64,000 nucleotides of DNA. It comes from Microbacterium sp. UFMG61 (GTDB lineage Bacteria; Actinomycetota; Actinomycetes; Actinomycetales; Microbacteriaceae). Each line of letters opens with the position of its first letter. Within the stretch, counting starts at the first letter, position 1. The notes under the pieces are model-generated. The model saw only the letters and a list, made by a program, of their open reading frames with translations, did no database searches and was not told the origin of the DNA. The translations under genes were made by a program, and so were the position numbers. The stretch is taken from NCBI RefSeq assembly GCF_015354505.1, contig NZ_JACAFP010000001.1:1-64000 (forward strand), in the 5' to 3' direction. This document shows, piece after piece, positions 34,862 through 43,270 of the stretch.

Positions 34862-35791
34862 CTACTCCGGCGGAGGAGCTGGGGCCGGCTCCGATTCGGG
34901 AGCCGGTTCCTGCTCGCGGCGGCGCACGAGCTTGAGCTCGCTGGCCAGGATGCCGAGCACGACGAGCGCGCCGCCGATCAGCGCCGTGACCGGCAGGCGT
35001 TCGCCCGCGATGCGCCCGATCGCCGCTGCCCACACCGGCTCACCCGCGTAGATGATCGTGGCGCGGGTCGGCGATACCGACTTCTGCGCCCAGTTCATCG
35101 TGAGCTGGATGATGCAGCTCGCCGCCCCGAGCCCGACCGCGCAGCCGACCCAGATCCAGGAGAACTCGGGCAGCCCCTCGCCGACCACCGGCATCGTCAG
35201 GATGCCGAGCACGCCCGCGGTGAGCAGTTGGATGATCGTGATCCGGCCGAGGTCGATCCTGCCGGCGAACACGCTGATCAGGATGATCTCGGCCGCGATC
35301 GGCAGCGTGCTGATCATGGTGAGGATCTCGCCCGACCCCAGCGTGAGGGCGAACGCGTCGGGGCCGGCGATGAGCATCAGCCCGACGAAGGCGAGCCCGG
35401 CGCCCACGAATGCCATGGCCGGCGGTCGCTTGCGGAACACCGCCCACTGGGCGAGAGGCACGAGCGGGATGTACATCGCGGTGATGAAGGCAGAGGTGCT
35501 GGAGTCGATGGTCTGCAGCCCGACGGTCTGCAGGCCGTAGCCGAGATAGATCATGACGCCGATCGCGACGCCCGCACCGATGTCGCGCCAGCGGATGCCA
35601 CGCAGCACGCGCCGGAAGATGACGACGCTGATCAGACCGGCGACCAGGAAGCGGATGCCGACGAAGAACCAGGGTCCCGAGTGCTGCATCGCCCAGTGCA
35701 CGAGCAGGAACGTGCTGCCCCACACGGCCGTGACGGCGATGAGGGCGACCTCCTGACGGCGCAGGCTCATCCAGCGGAATCGAGTGGACAT
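34862..35791 (-). CDS. EamA-family transporter
   Basis: 309 residues from the ATG at 35791. Ten hydrophobic helices in two EamA repeats (first: LIAVTAVWGSTFLLVHWAMQHSGPWFFVGIRFLVAGL; second: GRITIIQLLTAGVLGIL... to YAGEPVWAAAIGRIAGERL). The C-terminal tail is Pro/Glu-rich. It is a DMT-superfamily metabolite exporter of unknown substrate. The upstream divergent region towards the sulfurtransferase contains copy C of the 61-bp element. Confidence 0.92.
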   Translation of the reverse strand: MSTRFRWMSLRRQEVALIAVTAVWGSTFLLVHWAMQHSGPWFFVGIRFLVAGLISVVIFRRVLRGIRWRDIGAGVAIGVMIYLGYGLQTVGLQTIDSSTSAFITAMYIPLVPLAQWAVFRKRPPAMAFVGAGLAFVGLMLIAGPDAFALTLGSGEILTMISTLPIAAEIILISVFAGRIDLGRITIIQLLTAGVLGILTMPVVGEGLPEFSWIWVGCAVGLGAASCIIQLTMNWAQKSVSPTRATIIYAGEPVWAAAIGRIAGERLPVTALIGGALVVLGILASELKLVRRREQEPAPESEPAPAPPPE

Positions 35792-35842
35792 GCTGTCCTT
35801 TCCCGACGCGGCCCGGACGAGCTTATCGCCGCCTGTCTCGCC

Positions 35843-35903
35843 GTTCGAATCGCGCACTGTGCAGATGATGACGGTGGAAAACTGCCAAGTGCGCGATTCG
35901 AAC
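35843..35903. repeat. 61-bp inverted-repeat element, copy C
   Basis: Arms 35843-35864 and 35882-35903 (20 of 22 complementary), loop 17 bp, half-site GTTCGAATCGCGCACTgtGCAG. Lies between divergent starts: 52 bp from the EamA start and 23 bp before the sulfurtransferase ATG. A terminator role is excluded by this position. Confidence 0.85.
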
Positions 35904-35925
35904 GCCGTCTCGATAGCCTCGCACC

Positions 35926-36762
35926 ATGAGCAACTTCGTGAGCGTCGACGAACTGAACGAGCTGCGGGCGTCGGAGACGCCGGTCCGGGTGATCGACGTG
36001 CGTTGGCGACTCGACCGCCCGGACGGTCACGCCGACTACCTCGAGGGCCACATCCCCGGAGCGGTCTACGTGCCCCTCGACACCGAGCTGGCCACGCACG
36101 GCGAGCCGTCGGAGGGCCGGCATCCGCTTCCCTCGACGCAGACGCTGCAGGATGCCGCGCGCCGCTGGGGTGTGAACCAGGGCGAGGTCGTCGTGGCCTA
36201 TGACGACAGCAAGGGGCTCAGCGCCTCGCGTGCGTGGTGGCTGCTGCGGCAGGGCGGAGTCGACGTGCGCGTGCTCGACGGCGGCATCCGCGCCTGGACG
36301 GCGGCCGGGCTCCCGGTCGCGACCGACGACGTGCAGGTCGAACCCGGCGACGTGGTGCTCGACGAGATCGGCGGAGACGCGATCACGATCGACGAGGCGG
36401 CCGCGTTCCCGGCATCCGGTGTTCTGCTCGATGTGCGGGCTCCGGAGCGGTACCGCGGCGAGCACGAGCCGCTCGACCCGATCGCGGGGCACATTCCGGG
36501 CGCCCTCAACGTGCCGATGGCCGCTCACCTGAGCGCCGAGGGCAAGATCCTCGACGTCCACACTCTGCAGGCGACCTTCGCGGCCGTCGGCGTCACCGAG
36601 GGCACGCCGGTGGCGGCCTACTGCGGCTCGGGCATCACCGCGGCGCACACCGCGCTGGTGCTCGACGAGGCGGGTATCGAGGCCAAGGTCTTCCCCGGCT
36701 CGTGGAGCCAGTGGTCGAACACGCCAGGCCGTGCGGTGGCCCTGGGGGAACAGCCGGGATGA
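35926..36762 (+). CDS. sseA: Thiosulfate/3-mercaptopyruvate sulfurtransferase, two rhodanese domains
   Basis: 278 residues. The inactive N-terminal rhodanese domain (VIDVRWRLDRPDGHADYLEGHIPGAVYVPLD) and the active C-terminal domain (LLDVRAPERYRGEHEPLDPIAGHIPGALNVP) with the Cys loop YCGSGITAAH. The loop CGSGITA is more like mercaptopyruvate than thiosulfate transferases (CGTGVTA versus CRKGVTA). It transfers sulfane sulfur to cyanide or thiols. Confidence 0.93.
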   Translation: MSNFVSVDELNELRASETPVRVIDVRWRLDRPDGHADYLEGHIPGAVYVPLDTELATHGEPSEGRHPLPSTQTLQDAARRWGVNQGEVVVAYDDSKGLSASRAWWLLRQGGVDVRVLDGGIRAWTAAGLPVATDDVQVEPGDVVLDEIGGDAITIDEAAAFPASGVLLDVRAPERYRGEHEPLDPIAGHIPGALNVPMAAHLSAEGKILDVHTLQATFAAVGVTEGTPVAAYCGSGITAAHTALVLDEAGIEAKVFPGSWSQWSNTPGRAVALGEQPG

Positions 36763-36778
36763 CGGTCAGGTCGCTCGT

Positions 36779-37690
36779 TCAGCGACCGTCGTCGTAGCTC
36801 CAGCTGATCCCGAGAGCACCGGGTCCGAACGCCCGGCGCACCTGATGGATCGAGGTGCGCCCGCCCAGGTCGAGGATCGTCGTCTCCGCGCCGTTCGGCG
36901 TCTCGACGCGCTCCTCGATGCGGTCGGGCAGCGCATCCGGGTGGAATCGCGTCCACACCAGGAGCTCGCGGCTCTGTCGTGCCAGCGCGTGGCCGGTCTC
37001 GCGCTGCGGCGGGTACCCGGGCGGGTACTCGACCGACCACTCGACCATCGCCGTGTCGGGCGCGGTCAGCGGCACCTCGAGCTCGAACAGCACTCCGTGG
37101 ACCTCGCCGTTCGGGTGCGAGTACCGCGCGGCGATCCGCCCGCCCGAGACCGCCTCGATGAACGGCGCCGGGGTGCTCTCGCCGGGAGTCAGTTCGAGGA
37201 AGGGGATCGCGTCGATGGTGCCGACCGTGGACTGCACGATGCTCCGCGTCAGGGACCGGCAGACGTTGCCCGCCTCGTCGACATCGGTCACCGAATGGGT
37301 GGTGAGTTCGCGAGAGGTGTCGGGGTACTCGGCCCCGAGCGCCGCGAACGCCTCCATCACCGCACGTTCGAGTTCCTCCTCGTCGAGGGGGAACTGGTTG
37401 GGCCCCAGCGGTCCGGTGCGGTTGGTCGCCCCGAGCAGTGCGGTCAAGGCGCCGCGTTCCAGGCCGAGCAACTCCTCGATGTCGCTGAGGGCCGCCATCG
37501 ACTGCACGCCCTCGGGGCGCCGCGCGCCGGAGCGCCAGTAACTGAGTGTCGCCATCGAGACGCTGTTGCCGCGGATGCGCAGGAGCTCGTGGAGCCGGGC
37601 GAGCGTCAGCCCGCGCGCGTTGATGGCATCGCGGAAGGAACCGGAGAAGGCGTCCGCCGCCCTCCGGATCCCACTTTCCATACTCGTCAC
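36779..37690 (-). CDS. Helix-turn-helix protein of an uncharacterised actinobacterial family
   Basis: 303 residues. An XRE-like HTH covers about residues 15-70 (FRDAINARGLTLARLHELLRIRGNSVSMATLSYWRSGARRPEG, then AALSDIEELLGLERGAL). The C-terminal 200 residues are beta-rich with no recognised fold (VTDVDEAGNVCRSLTRSIVQS, then YPPGYPPQRETGHALARQSRELLVWTRFHPDALPDRIEER). No target is obvious; the 300-bp divergent region ahead of 37991 includes a strong hairpin. Confidence 0.75.
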   Translation of the reverse strand: MTSMESGIRRAADAFSGSFRDAINARGLTLARLHELLRIRGNSVSMATLSYWRSGARRPEGVQSMAALSDIEELLGLERGALTALLGATNRTGPLGPNQFPLDEEELERAVMEAFAALGAEYPDTSRELTTHSVTDVDEAGNVCRSLTRSIVQSTVGTIDAIPFLELTPGESTPAPFIEAVSGGRIAARYSHPNGEVHGVLFELEVPLTAPDTAMVEWSVEYPPGYPPQRETGHALARQSRELLVWTRFHPDALPDRIEERVETPNGAETTILDLGGRTSIHQVRRAFGPGALGISWSYDDGR

Positions 37691-37990
37691 AGCACCCCTC
37701 CGGTATGTGAAGAAACGAGCCCTAGAGTGAGCTTACGACCACACCGGCGCTCCGTAGGGGACGAGGCGCTGTTTCTGGGGTCCAAGGGTTGTACCGCCGC
37801 AAGCAGGGTGCCCGACCTTGTGAGCGGTCACGACCCGACGCAGTGCCGCCCCCGTCGCTGCGTTTGTCGCGGGGCCTGACGATCGATCTGGGGAGATCCG
37901 TCGGGCCCCGCGAACAACTCCTCCGCGTCGGCATCCACCCAGCGCCCCCGCGTAGACTGGGGGGAACACCCCGGAGGACTCTGGATCGTC
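37691..37990. other. 300-bp intergenic region with large hairpin and a promoter
   Basis: No convincing gene. A strong hairpin spans 37869-37911: outer stem GCGGGGCC/GGCCCCGC, then TGACG/CGTCG with one wobble, a 3-base bulge, GATCT/AGATC and a GGGG loop. Further on, TAGACT at 37953-37958 resembles a -10 box and GGAGGA precedes the start at 37991. The hairpin lies upstream of that -10, so it may end a transcript from the left or act as a DNA site. Confidence 0.6.
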
Positions 37991-38641
37991 ATGTCTGCCC
38001 CTGCCCGCGCGTTCACCGCGCGCCACGTCCAGCTGCTGCGCGCGCTCTTCGCCGCGGCCGCCGCCGTGATGATCACGTTCTCGCCCGACCATTCCGCGGC
38101 CGTGGGACTCTCTGTCTTCAGCGGCTTCGTGCTGACCACCGCACTGGTGATGATCGTCGCCGTCTGGCTCGTGTTCCCGGCGGGTCAGCGCTGGCCGTGG
38201 GTCGTGCTCGCACTGCTCGGCTTCGCCGCCGGCATGACCGCGGGCGTTCCCGTCTGGCGCACGGATGACATGTTCTTCATCGTCGTGATCGCCTGGGCGG
38301 CCACGACGGGACTCGTGGAGCTGATCGTGGGTCTGCGTGCACGCCGCGCGGGCGACATCACCGCGCGTGACTCCATCACGGTCGGCGCCCTCGGGCTGCT
38401 GCTCGCGGTGGTGCTGATCGCGATCCCGGCCGGCTTCGTGCAGCCCTACGCCATCGAGGGCGCGGGCGACTTCGTGCTCACCGGCATCATTCTCGGAGTC
38501 GGCATGTTCGGCGGATACGCGGCGATCGTCGCTGTCTTCCTCGGCATCGCCGGACTCACCCCGAAGCACGCGGACGCCGTCGATGTCGCCGCCGCCAATG
38601 ACGTGAGCCCCGCGCCCGTCGACCACGGAGGAGACCGATGA
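37991..38641 (+). CDS. Multi-spanning membrane protein, unknown
   Basis: 216 residues, five to six helices (about 15-32, 37-62, 68-85, 93-110, 128-150, 165-190) with short loops and a hydrophilic C-terminus. A conserved-looking segment WAATTGLVELIVGLRARRAGDITARDSI resembles the short-repeat DUF308-type membrane proteins. Paired with the following gene by a 4-bp overlap (ATGA). No function recognised. Confidence 0.75.
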   Translation: MSAPARAFTARHVQLLRALFAAAAAVMITFSPDHSAAVGLSVFSGFVLTTALVMIVAVWLVFPAGQRWPWVVLALLGFAAGMTAGVPVWRTDDMFFIVVIAWAATTGLVELIVGLRARRAGDITARDSITVGALGLLLAVVLIAIPAGFVQPYAIEGAGDFVLTGIILGVGMFGGYAAIVAVFLGIAGLTPKHADAVDVAAANDVSPAPVDHGGDR

Positions 38642-38991
38642 GCGACGAGAAGCCCACCCGCAGCGACATCCTGCGCCCGCTGCACCTGCTCGGCATCGCA
38701 CTGGCCTGCGGCATCTTCGCCGCCATCGTCACGCTCGTGTCCACCGGCGCCTTCACGTCGCGCGTCAACGCGGCGATCGCGAACGGCACCTACGACGGCC
38801 TGACCCCGATCGCACTCGGCCTGGTGGTGGGCGGCGGCGCGTTCATCGTGACGCTGCTGATCCTCGCGATGCTGATCCTCGTCGTCGACCCGGCCGACGT
38901 CACCAAGACGGTCGACCGCCCCGTGCTCTACGACCCCGAGACGCCGGACGAGCCGGACTCGGGCGCGACGGGACGCACCACCTCCTCCTGA
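38638..38991 (+). CDS. Small two-helix membrane protein, unknown
   Basis: 117 residues with two transmembrane helices (LHLLGIALACGIFAAIVTLV and IVTLLILAMLILVV) separated by a polar stretch, and an acidic C-terminal tail. Start overlaps the preceding gene, so they are co-translated and may form a complex. No family recognised. Confidence 0.72.
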   Translation: MSDEKPTRSDILRPLHLLGIALACGIFAAIVTLVSTGAFTSRVNAAIANGTYDGLTPIALGLVVGGGAFIVTLLILAMLILVVDPADVTKTVDRPVLYDPETPDEPDSGATGRTTSS

Positions 38992-39033
38992 GCCGGCCCC
39001 GCCCGCGACGCCGTATTCAGCCGAGGTCGATCG

Positions 39034-39130
39034 TGCACCGGAATCGAGGGATTCGGGTGCATGACTGACCCCGCTCGAGCCGGGGATACGCAACTGACCC
39101 CGCTCGAGCCGTGGGGCCGAGCGGGGTCAG
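39034..39130. terminator. Bidirectional terminator region with direct and inverted repeats
   Basis: Two hairpins between convergent genes. The first, 39034-39061, pairs TGCACCGGAATC with its near-complement (11 of 12) around a 4-nt loop. The second, 39095-39130, pairs CTGACCCCGCTCG with a perfect complement (13 bp). The left half of the second is duplicated: ACTGACCCCGCTCGAGCCG occurs at 39064-39082 and 39093-39111. It would terminate both the membrane-protein transcript and purB. Confidence 0.75.
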
Positions 39131-39143
39131 GATGCGCGGACGA

Positions 39144-40526
39144 TTACGTCGCGAGCTGCTCGGCGATGCCCGTGTAGGTCGCAGGGGTCAGAGCCAGCAG
39201 ACGCTGCTTGGCGGCATCCCCGATCTCGAGCCCCTCGACGAACGCGGCCAGGTCTGCGGCACCGACGCGGTGACCGCGGGTGAGCTCCTTGAGCAGCGCG
39301 TAGGGGTCGGTGATCGACGAGCGCCCGGCGACGACCTCGGCACGGATGACGGTCTGGATCGCCTCGGCGAGGACCTCCCAGTTCACGTCGAGGTCGGCGA
39401 GCAGCACGTCGCGCGACAGCGAGATCGCGTTCAGTCCGCGGCGCAGGTTGTCGATCGCGAGCAGCGAGTGCCCGAACGCGACGCCGATGTTGCGCTGCGT
39501 CGTCGAGTCGGTGAGGTCGCGCTGCAGACGGCTCGTCACCAGCGTCTGGCCAAGGGAGGCGAGCAGTGCGCCCGAGATCTCGAGGTTCGCCTCGGCGTTC
39601 TCGAAGCGGATCGGGTTGATCTTGTGCGGCATGGTCGACGACCCGGTCGCTCCGGCGACGGGGATCTGCGCGAAGTAGCCGAGCGAGATGTAGGTCCAGA
39701 TGTCGGTGGCGAGGTTGTGCAGGATGCCGCCGGCGTGACGCACGCGGTCGTAGAGCTCGACCTGCCAGTCGTGCGACTCGATCTGCGTGGTCAGCAGGTT
39801 GAAGCCCAGACCGAGGCCCTCGATGTACTCGCGCGAGATCGTCGGCCAGTCGGCGACGGGGTCCGCCGAGAGGTGCGCAGACCAGGTGCCGGTCGCGCCC
39901 GAGAACTTGGCGAGGTAGTCGGATGCCGCGATCTGCGCGCGCACGCGCTCGAGGCGCCACGCGAAGACCGCGAGCTCCTTGCCCATGGTCGACGGGGTCG
40001 CGGGCTGTCCGTGCGTGCGCGACAGCATCGCGGCGTCGGCGTGCTCAGCAGCCAGCTCGCGCAGCTTCGCGATCACGACGTCGAGGGCCGGAAGCCAGAC
40101 CTCTTCGACGGCGCGCTTGACGGTGAGCGCGTACGACGCGGAGTTGATGTCCTCGCTCGTGCAGGCGAAGTGCGTGAGCTCGGCGATCGCGTCGAGGCCC
40201 AGCGCCGACAGGCGGTCGCGCATCAGGTACTCGATGGCCTTGACGTCGTGCTGGGTCACCGCTTCCTTCTCGGCGAGCCAGTCGATCTCGGCCTGGCCGA
40301 AGTCACGGTAGAGAGCGCGCAGGCGCTCCTTGTCGGCATCCGACAGCGGGCTCGTCTCGAAGAGCGAGCGGTCGGTGAGGGCGATCAGCCACTCGACCTC
40401 CACCTCGACGCGAGCGCGGTTGAGGCCCGCCTCCGAGAGGAAGTCGGCGAGTCCGGTGACGGCACCGCGGTAGCGGCCGTCGAGCGGGCTCAGGGGCTGC
40501 GGCGGGAGCGAGGGCTGGAAAGTCAG
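39144..40526 (-). CDS. purB: Adenylosuccinate lyase, apparent CTG start
   Basis: 460 residues if started at CTG 40526-40524. That codon sits 6 nt after a perfect AGGAGG (40538-40533) and is followed by the conserved PLSPLDGRYRGAVTGLADFLSEAGL, which the downstream GTG at 40403 would remove. No ATG, GTG or TTG lies between the in-frame stop upstream and this CTG. Family motifs: HDVKAIEYLMRD, the catalytic His in SRTHGQPATPSTMGKE, and the mobile-loop signature GATGSSTMPHKINPIRFENAE. It catalyses two fumarate-releasing steps of purine synthesis. Preceded by a phosphatase gene on the same strand, 14 bp away. Confidence 0.93.
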   Translation of the reverse strand: MTFQPSLPPQPLSPLDGRYRGAVTGLADFLSEAGLNRARVEVEVEWLIALTDRSLFETSPLSDADKERLRALYRDFGQAEIDWLAEKEAVTQHDVKAIEYLMRDRLSALGLDAIAELTHFACTSEDINSASYALTVKRAVEEVWLPALDVVIAKLRELAAEHADAAMLSRTHGQPATPSTMGKELAVFAWRLERVRAQIAASDYLAKFSGATGTWSAHLSADPVADWPTISREYIEGLGLGFNLLTTQIESHDWQVELYDRVRHAGGILHNLATDIWTYISLGYFAQIPVAGATGSSTMPHKINPIRFENAEANLEISGALLASLGQTLVTSRLQRDLTDSTTQRNIGVAFGHSLLAIDNLRRGLNAISLSRDVLLADLDVNWEVLAEAIQTVIRAEVVAGRSSITDPYALLKELTRGHRVGAADLAAFVEGLEIGDAAKQRLLALTPATYTGIAEQLAT

Positions 40527-40540
40527 GGGAATCCTCCTGA

Positions 40541-41062
40541 TCAGGCCCCGAGATCACGGGGCGTGCGGGGCTGGCGAAGGGCCGGTTCGAGCTGGCGGAA
40601 CAACCCGCGGGTCGCCGCCTCAATCATACCGAGCACCGAATCGAACATCTCGGGGCCCGCGTAGTACGGATCGGGCACGTCCTGCGTCGAGGCCGCGGGG
40701 TCGAAGGCGAGCAGCAGGGTGACCTTGCCCTCTTCGTCTTCGTCGCGGGCCCATTCGCGGAGGTTGCGCTCGTGCGTGCGGTCGAGCGCGACGATCAGGT
40801 CGTTGTCGGCGAACGAGGCGAACGTGAACTGCTTCGCCCGGTGCTGGGAGCCGTCGTATCCGCGACGGGCGAGGGAATCGAGTGTGCGATGGTCGGCCTG
40901 CTCGCCGAGGTGCCAGTCGCCCGTGCCGGCGCTGCGCGAGACGATGCGTGACCCCAGCCCCTGGCGCTCGGCGAGATCACGGAAGACGACCTCCGCCATG
41001 GGGGATCGGCAGATGTTCCCCGTGCAGACGAAGATCACGCGAAAGGGATCCGGGGATGGCAC
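40541..41062 (-). CDS. Low-molecular-weight protein tyrosine phosphatase
   Basis: 173 residues from a GTG at 41062. The P-loop VCTGNICRSPMAE (C-x5-R-S) is complete, and the general acid is in DVPDPYYAG. It dephosphorylates protein tyrosines or arginines in the cytoplasm. An ATG lies 30 codons further upstream, but that extension is Arg-rich and looks non-coding. Same strand as purB, likely one transcript. Confidence 0.93.
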   Translation of the reverse strand: MPSPDPFRVIFVCTGNICRSPMAEVVFRDLAERQGLGSRIVSRSAGTGDWHLGEQADHRTLDSLARRGYDGSQHRAKQFTFASFADNDLIVALDRTHERNLREWARDEDEEGKVTLLLAFDPAASTQDVPDPYYAGPEMFDSVLGMIEAATRGLFRQLEPALRQPRTPRDLGA

Positions 41063-41231
41063 TGTTCCATTGTGCCGGTCGAGGGCGGATCGCGCGATGC
41101 GAGAATCCCGAGCGCGGCGCGGGCTCCACCCGTTCTGCACATGCAGTCGCATCGAGAGCGGCGTTCACGCGGTCTGGGGGTTCGGGCTCCCCGCAGCTCG
41201 ACGGGCGGTGCGAATCCCGGATGCTGGGCGC

Positions 41232-41495
41232 ATGAACTCCATCGCACTGACGCAGATGTCCGCGGCCGAGGCCGAGTGGGCGAAGAATCAGGCTGCCCGC
41301 GAGCTGCGCGCGGCCGTCGACGCACTCGACGACGCTCGGGCATCGTTGAGGGGGCTGGCTGACGACACCGCCTGGCAGTCCGATGGCGTGCGAGCGATGC
41401 ACGACGCCCTGGCCGACTACGGGCGGCGCACCCACGCCGAGGCATCCGACACGCAGGGGCGCGTGCACGAGGTGGCAGGGATCGACGTCTCGTGA
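41232..41495 (+). CDS. Small helical protein, WXG100/ESX-like
   Basis: 87 residues, predicted as two helices joined by a turn: AAEAEWAKNQAARELRAAVDALDDARASLRGL, then TAWQSDGVRAMHDALADYGRRTHAE. The turn W-Q-S-D-G resembles the W-x-G turn of type VII secretion partners. Coupled by a 4-bp overlap (GTGA) to a larger protein with helical N-terminus and lipase-like C-terminus, which is the layout of a secretion partner and its effector. No ESX core genes occur in the window. Confidence 0.65.
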   Translation: MNSIALTQMSAAEAEWAKNQAARELRAAVDALDDARASLRGLADDTAWQSDGVRAMHDALADYGRRTHAEASDTQGRVHEVAGIDVS

Positions 41496-42862
41496 GCGGG
41501 ATCGACATCGGGCATGGCGGCGTGATCTCGGTCGACCCCGACGTCCTGCGCGCGGTCGCACGGCGGATGGATGCCGTCGCGTCCCGCTTCGACGACGCGC
41601 AGGATGCGATCGCGCGGGCATACCGGGTGATCGTCGATGCGCCGGGATTCAGTGCGTACGTCGACACCGTCTCGCTCTGGTCGTCGGGGGTGCGGGTGTC
41701 GCGCCTGCAGTCGGAGTGTCAGGAGACCACCGCGAGCACGCGGCTCATGGCCGACGTCTACGAGTACGTCGAGCTGCGAGCCGAGGCCGAGATGCTCGCG
41801 CGAACGGATCCGGCCACCGCACACCGCCTCACGGTTCAGGCCGACCGGTTGGCAGCGCGCGATGATCGCATTCCCGACATCGCGCAGCAGCTCGAGGCGC
41901 AGTGGGAGATCGACAGGTTCGAGGGGCTGTTCCCGGCGCCGTTCCTGCCGGCCGTCTACGGGCCCGTCTTCGCGGCCGCGGCGGCCGCCGGCGCCTTCTC
42001 GGGATTCGGGAAGGTGACCCCCGGCGAGACGCTGACCGGAAAGAGCGACCCGGTGACGGTCGCGCCGGTGAAGACGTCGACGCCCGCGTCGGCCCCGGGC
42101 GGCCTCGCGGCCGCGCTGAAGCGCATGCCGACCTCCGACGGGGCGCAGATCGCGGTCGAGAAATACACGTTTCCGGACGGCAGCACGAGGTTCGTCGCAT
42201 TCATCAAAGGCACTCAGAGCGTGGGATTCGGCGGTGCGGAACCGTGGGACATGAAGTCGAACGTCGAGCTCTATCAGGGGCAGCGATCGGCCTCCTATCA
42301 GGCCACGGTCGAGGCGCTCAGGGCGGCGGGAGCAGGCCCCGGCGATCGGGTCGACGTCGTCGCGCACTCGCAGGCCGGCATGGTGACGGCGCATCTCTCC
42401 ATGGAGAGCGAGTTCGACGTGCAGGTGCAGGTCACCGCCGGCAGTCCGGTCGAGCCGACTCTCGACGACGATCAGACCATCGTGCAGCTCCGGCACACCG
42501 ATGATCCCGTTCCTGCTCTCAGCGGAGGGGGCTCGCCCGAGGGCACGGGATCCTCCGACAGCTTCACGGTGTCGCGTCAGGCTGATCCGGGTGCCAGCGT
42601 CGGTGACATCGTGCTCGGCCAGCACCTGCTCGATTCCTACACCGAGACGGCGGGAATGGCGGATGCGTCAGGAGACCCGCGCGTCGAGAAGCTCGACGGG
42701 TACTGGCAGGAGCTCGATCGGGCTGTGACGATCGAGCGGACCGAGTTCCACGCCGAGCGTGTGCAGGACGAGCCGCGCGATGCTGCGGCCGACGCCGCGA
42801 CCGAGGCGCCGCCCGACGCCGGGATCAGTCGCGAGCGCGCTTCCGCTGCGGGCGCAGGATGA
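41492..42862 (+). CDS. Putative secreted lipase-like alpha/beta-hydrolase with helical N-terminus
   Basis: 456 residues from a GTG at 41492. Residues 1-145 are helical and resemble WXG/LXG-type secretion domains (LRAVARRMDAVASRFDDAQDAIARAYRVI). A hydrophobic Ala/Gly stretch near 155-170 follows, then an alpha/beta-hydrolase domain with nucleophile elbow VVAHSQAGMV (Ser about 294), a possible acid in RHTDDPVPALSG and a His in GQHLLDSYTE. No Sec signal. It could be a type VII secreted lipase, toxin or cell-surface esterase. The tail overlaps the convergent holin-like gene by 38 bp. Confidence 0.65.
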   Translation: MSGIDIGHGGVISVDPDVLRAVARRMDAVASRFDDAQDAIARAYRVIVDAPGFSAYVDTVSLWSSGVRVSRLQSECQETTASTRLMADVYEYVELRAEAEMLARTDPATAHRLTVQADRLAARDDRIPDIAQQLEAQWEIDRFEGLFPAPFLPAVYGPVFAAAAAAGAFSGFGKVTPGETLTGKSDPVTVAPVKTSTPASAPGGLAAALKRMPTSDGAQIAVEKYTFPDGSTRFVAFIKGTQSVGFGGAEPWDMKSNVELYQGQRSASYQATVEALRAAGAGPGDRVDVVAHSQAGMVTAHLSMESEFDVQVQVTAGSPVEPTLDDDQTIVQLRHTDDPVPALSGGGSPEGTGSSDSFTVSRQADPGASVGDIVLGQHLLDSYTETAGMADASGDPRVEKLDGYWQELDRAVTIERTEFHAERVQDEPRDAAADAATEAPPDAGISRERASAAGAG

Positions 42863-43226
42863 AGCCGAAGACGCCGTTGATCAGCGAGATGATCAGTGCC
42901 GCCAGAACGCCCCACCAGAAGCTTCCGACGGTGAGCCCCCAGCCGAAGCCGCTCGTGATCCAGGCCGTCAGCCACAGCAGGAAGCCGTTGATGACGAACC
43001 CGATCAGTCCGAGCGTGAGGATGTACAGGGGGAAGGCCACGATCTTCACGACCGTGCCGATGATCGTGTTCACCAGGGCGAAGATCGCGGCGACCGCGAG
43101 AAGGGTGAGCACGAGCTGCAGCGTCTCGCCCGGCGCGAATGCTCGGATCTGCACCTGCAGAGCGGGGATCAGCGTCACGACCCACAGGGCGAACGCGTTG
43201 ACGACGACTCGGATGATGAAGCGCAT
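42825..43226 (-). CDS. Phage-holin-IV-like small membrane protein
   Basis: 133 residues from the ATG at 43226, four transmembrane helices: RFIIRVVVNAFALWVVTLI, TLQLVLTLLAVAAIFALVNTIIGTVVKIV, FPLYILTLGLIGFVINGFLLWLTAWI and GVLAALIISLINGVFGFIL. This is the widespread YvlD/holin-4 family. It is a chromosomal membrane protein, not evidence of prophage. Convergent overlap with the lipase-like gene. Confidence 0.88.
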   Translation of the reverse strand: MRFIIRVVVNAFALWVVTLIPALQVQIRAFAPGETLQLVLTLLAVAAIFALVNTIIGTVVKIVAFPLYILTLGLIGFVINGFLLWLTAWITSGFGWGLTVGSFWWGVLAALIISLINGVFGFILRPQRKRARD

Positions 43227-43270
43227 GGTCAGGCCAGTCTCCCATGAGGGCGATGGGATGTCAGAGCGGA

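Noticed and set aside
33759..35033. 424-codon frame on the minus strand opposite the alcohol dehydrogenase
   Set aside because: It covers a gene with clear zinc-dehydrogenase motifs on the plus strand; the translation looks random.
35843..35864. tRNA fragment (GTTCGAATC resembles a T-loop)
   Set aside because: No acceptor, D or anticodon arm can be formed around it. The sequence belongs to the 61-bp inverted repeat.
39111..40664. 517-codon frame antisense to purB
   Set aside because: purB has complete catalytic motifs; the antisense chain has none and a typical shadow composition.
42825..43226. Prophage based on the holin-like protein
   Set aside because: No lysin, capsid or integrase genes nearby. 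The family is widespread as a chromosomal membrane protein.
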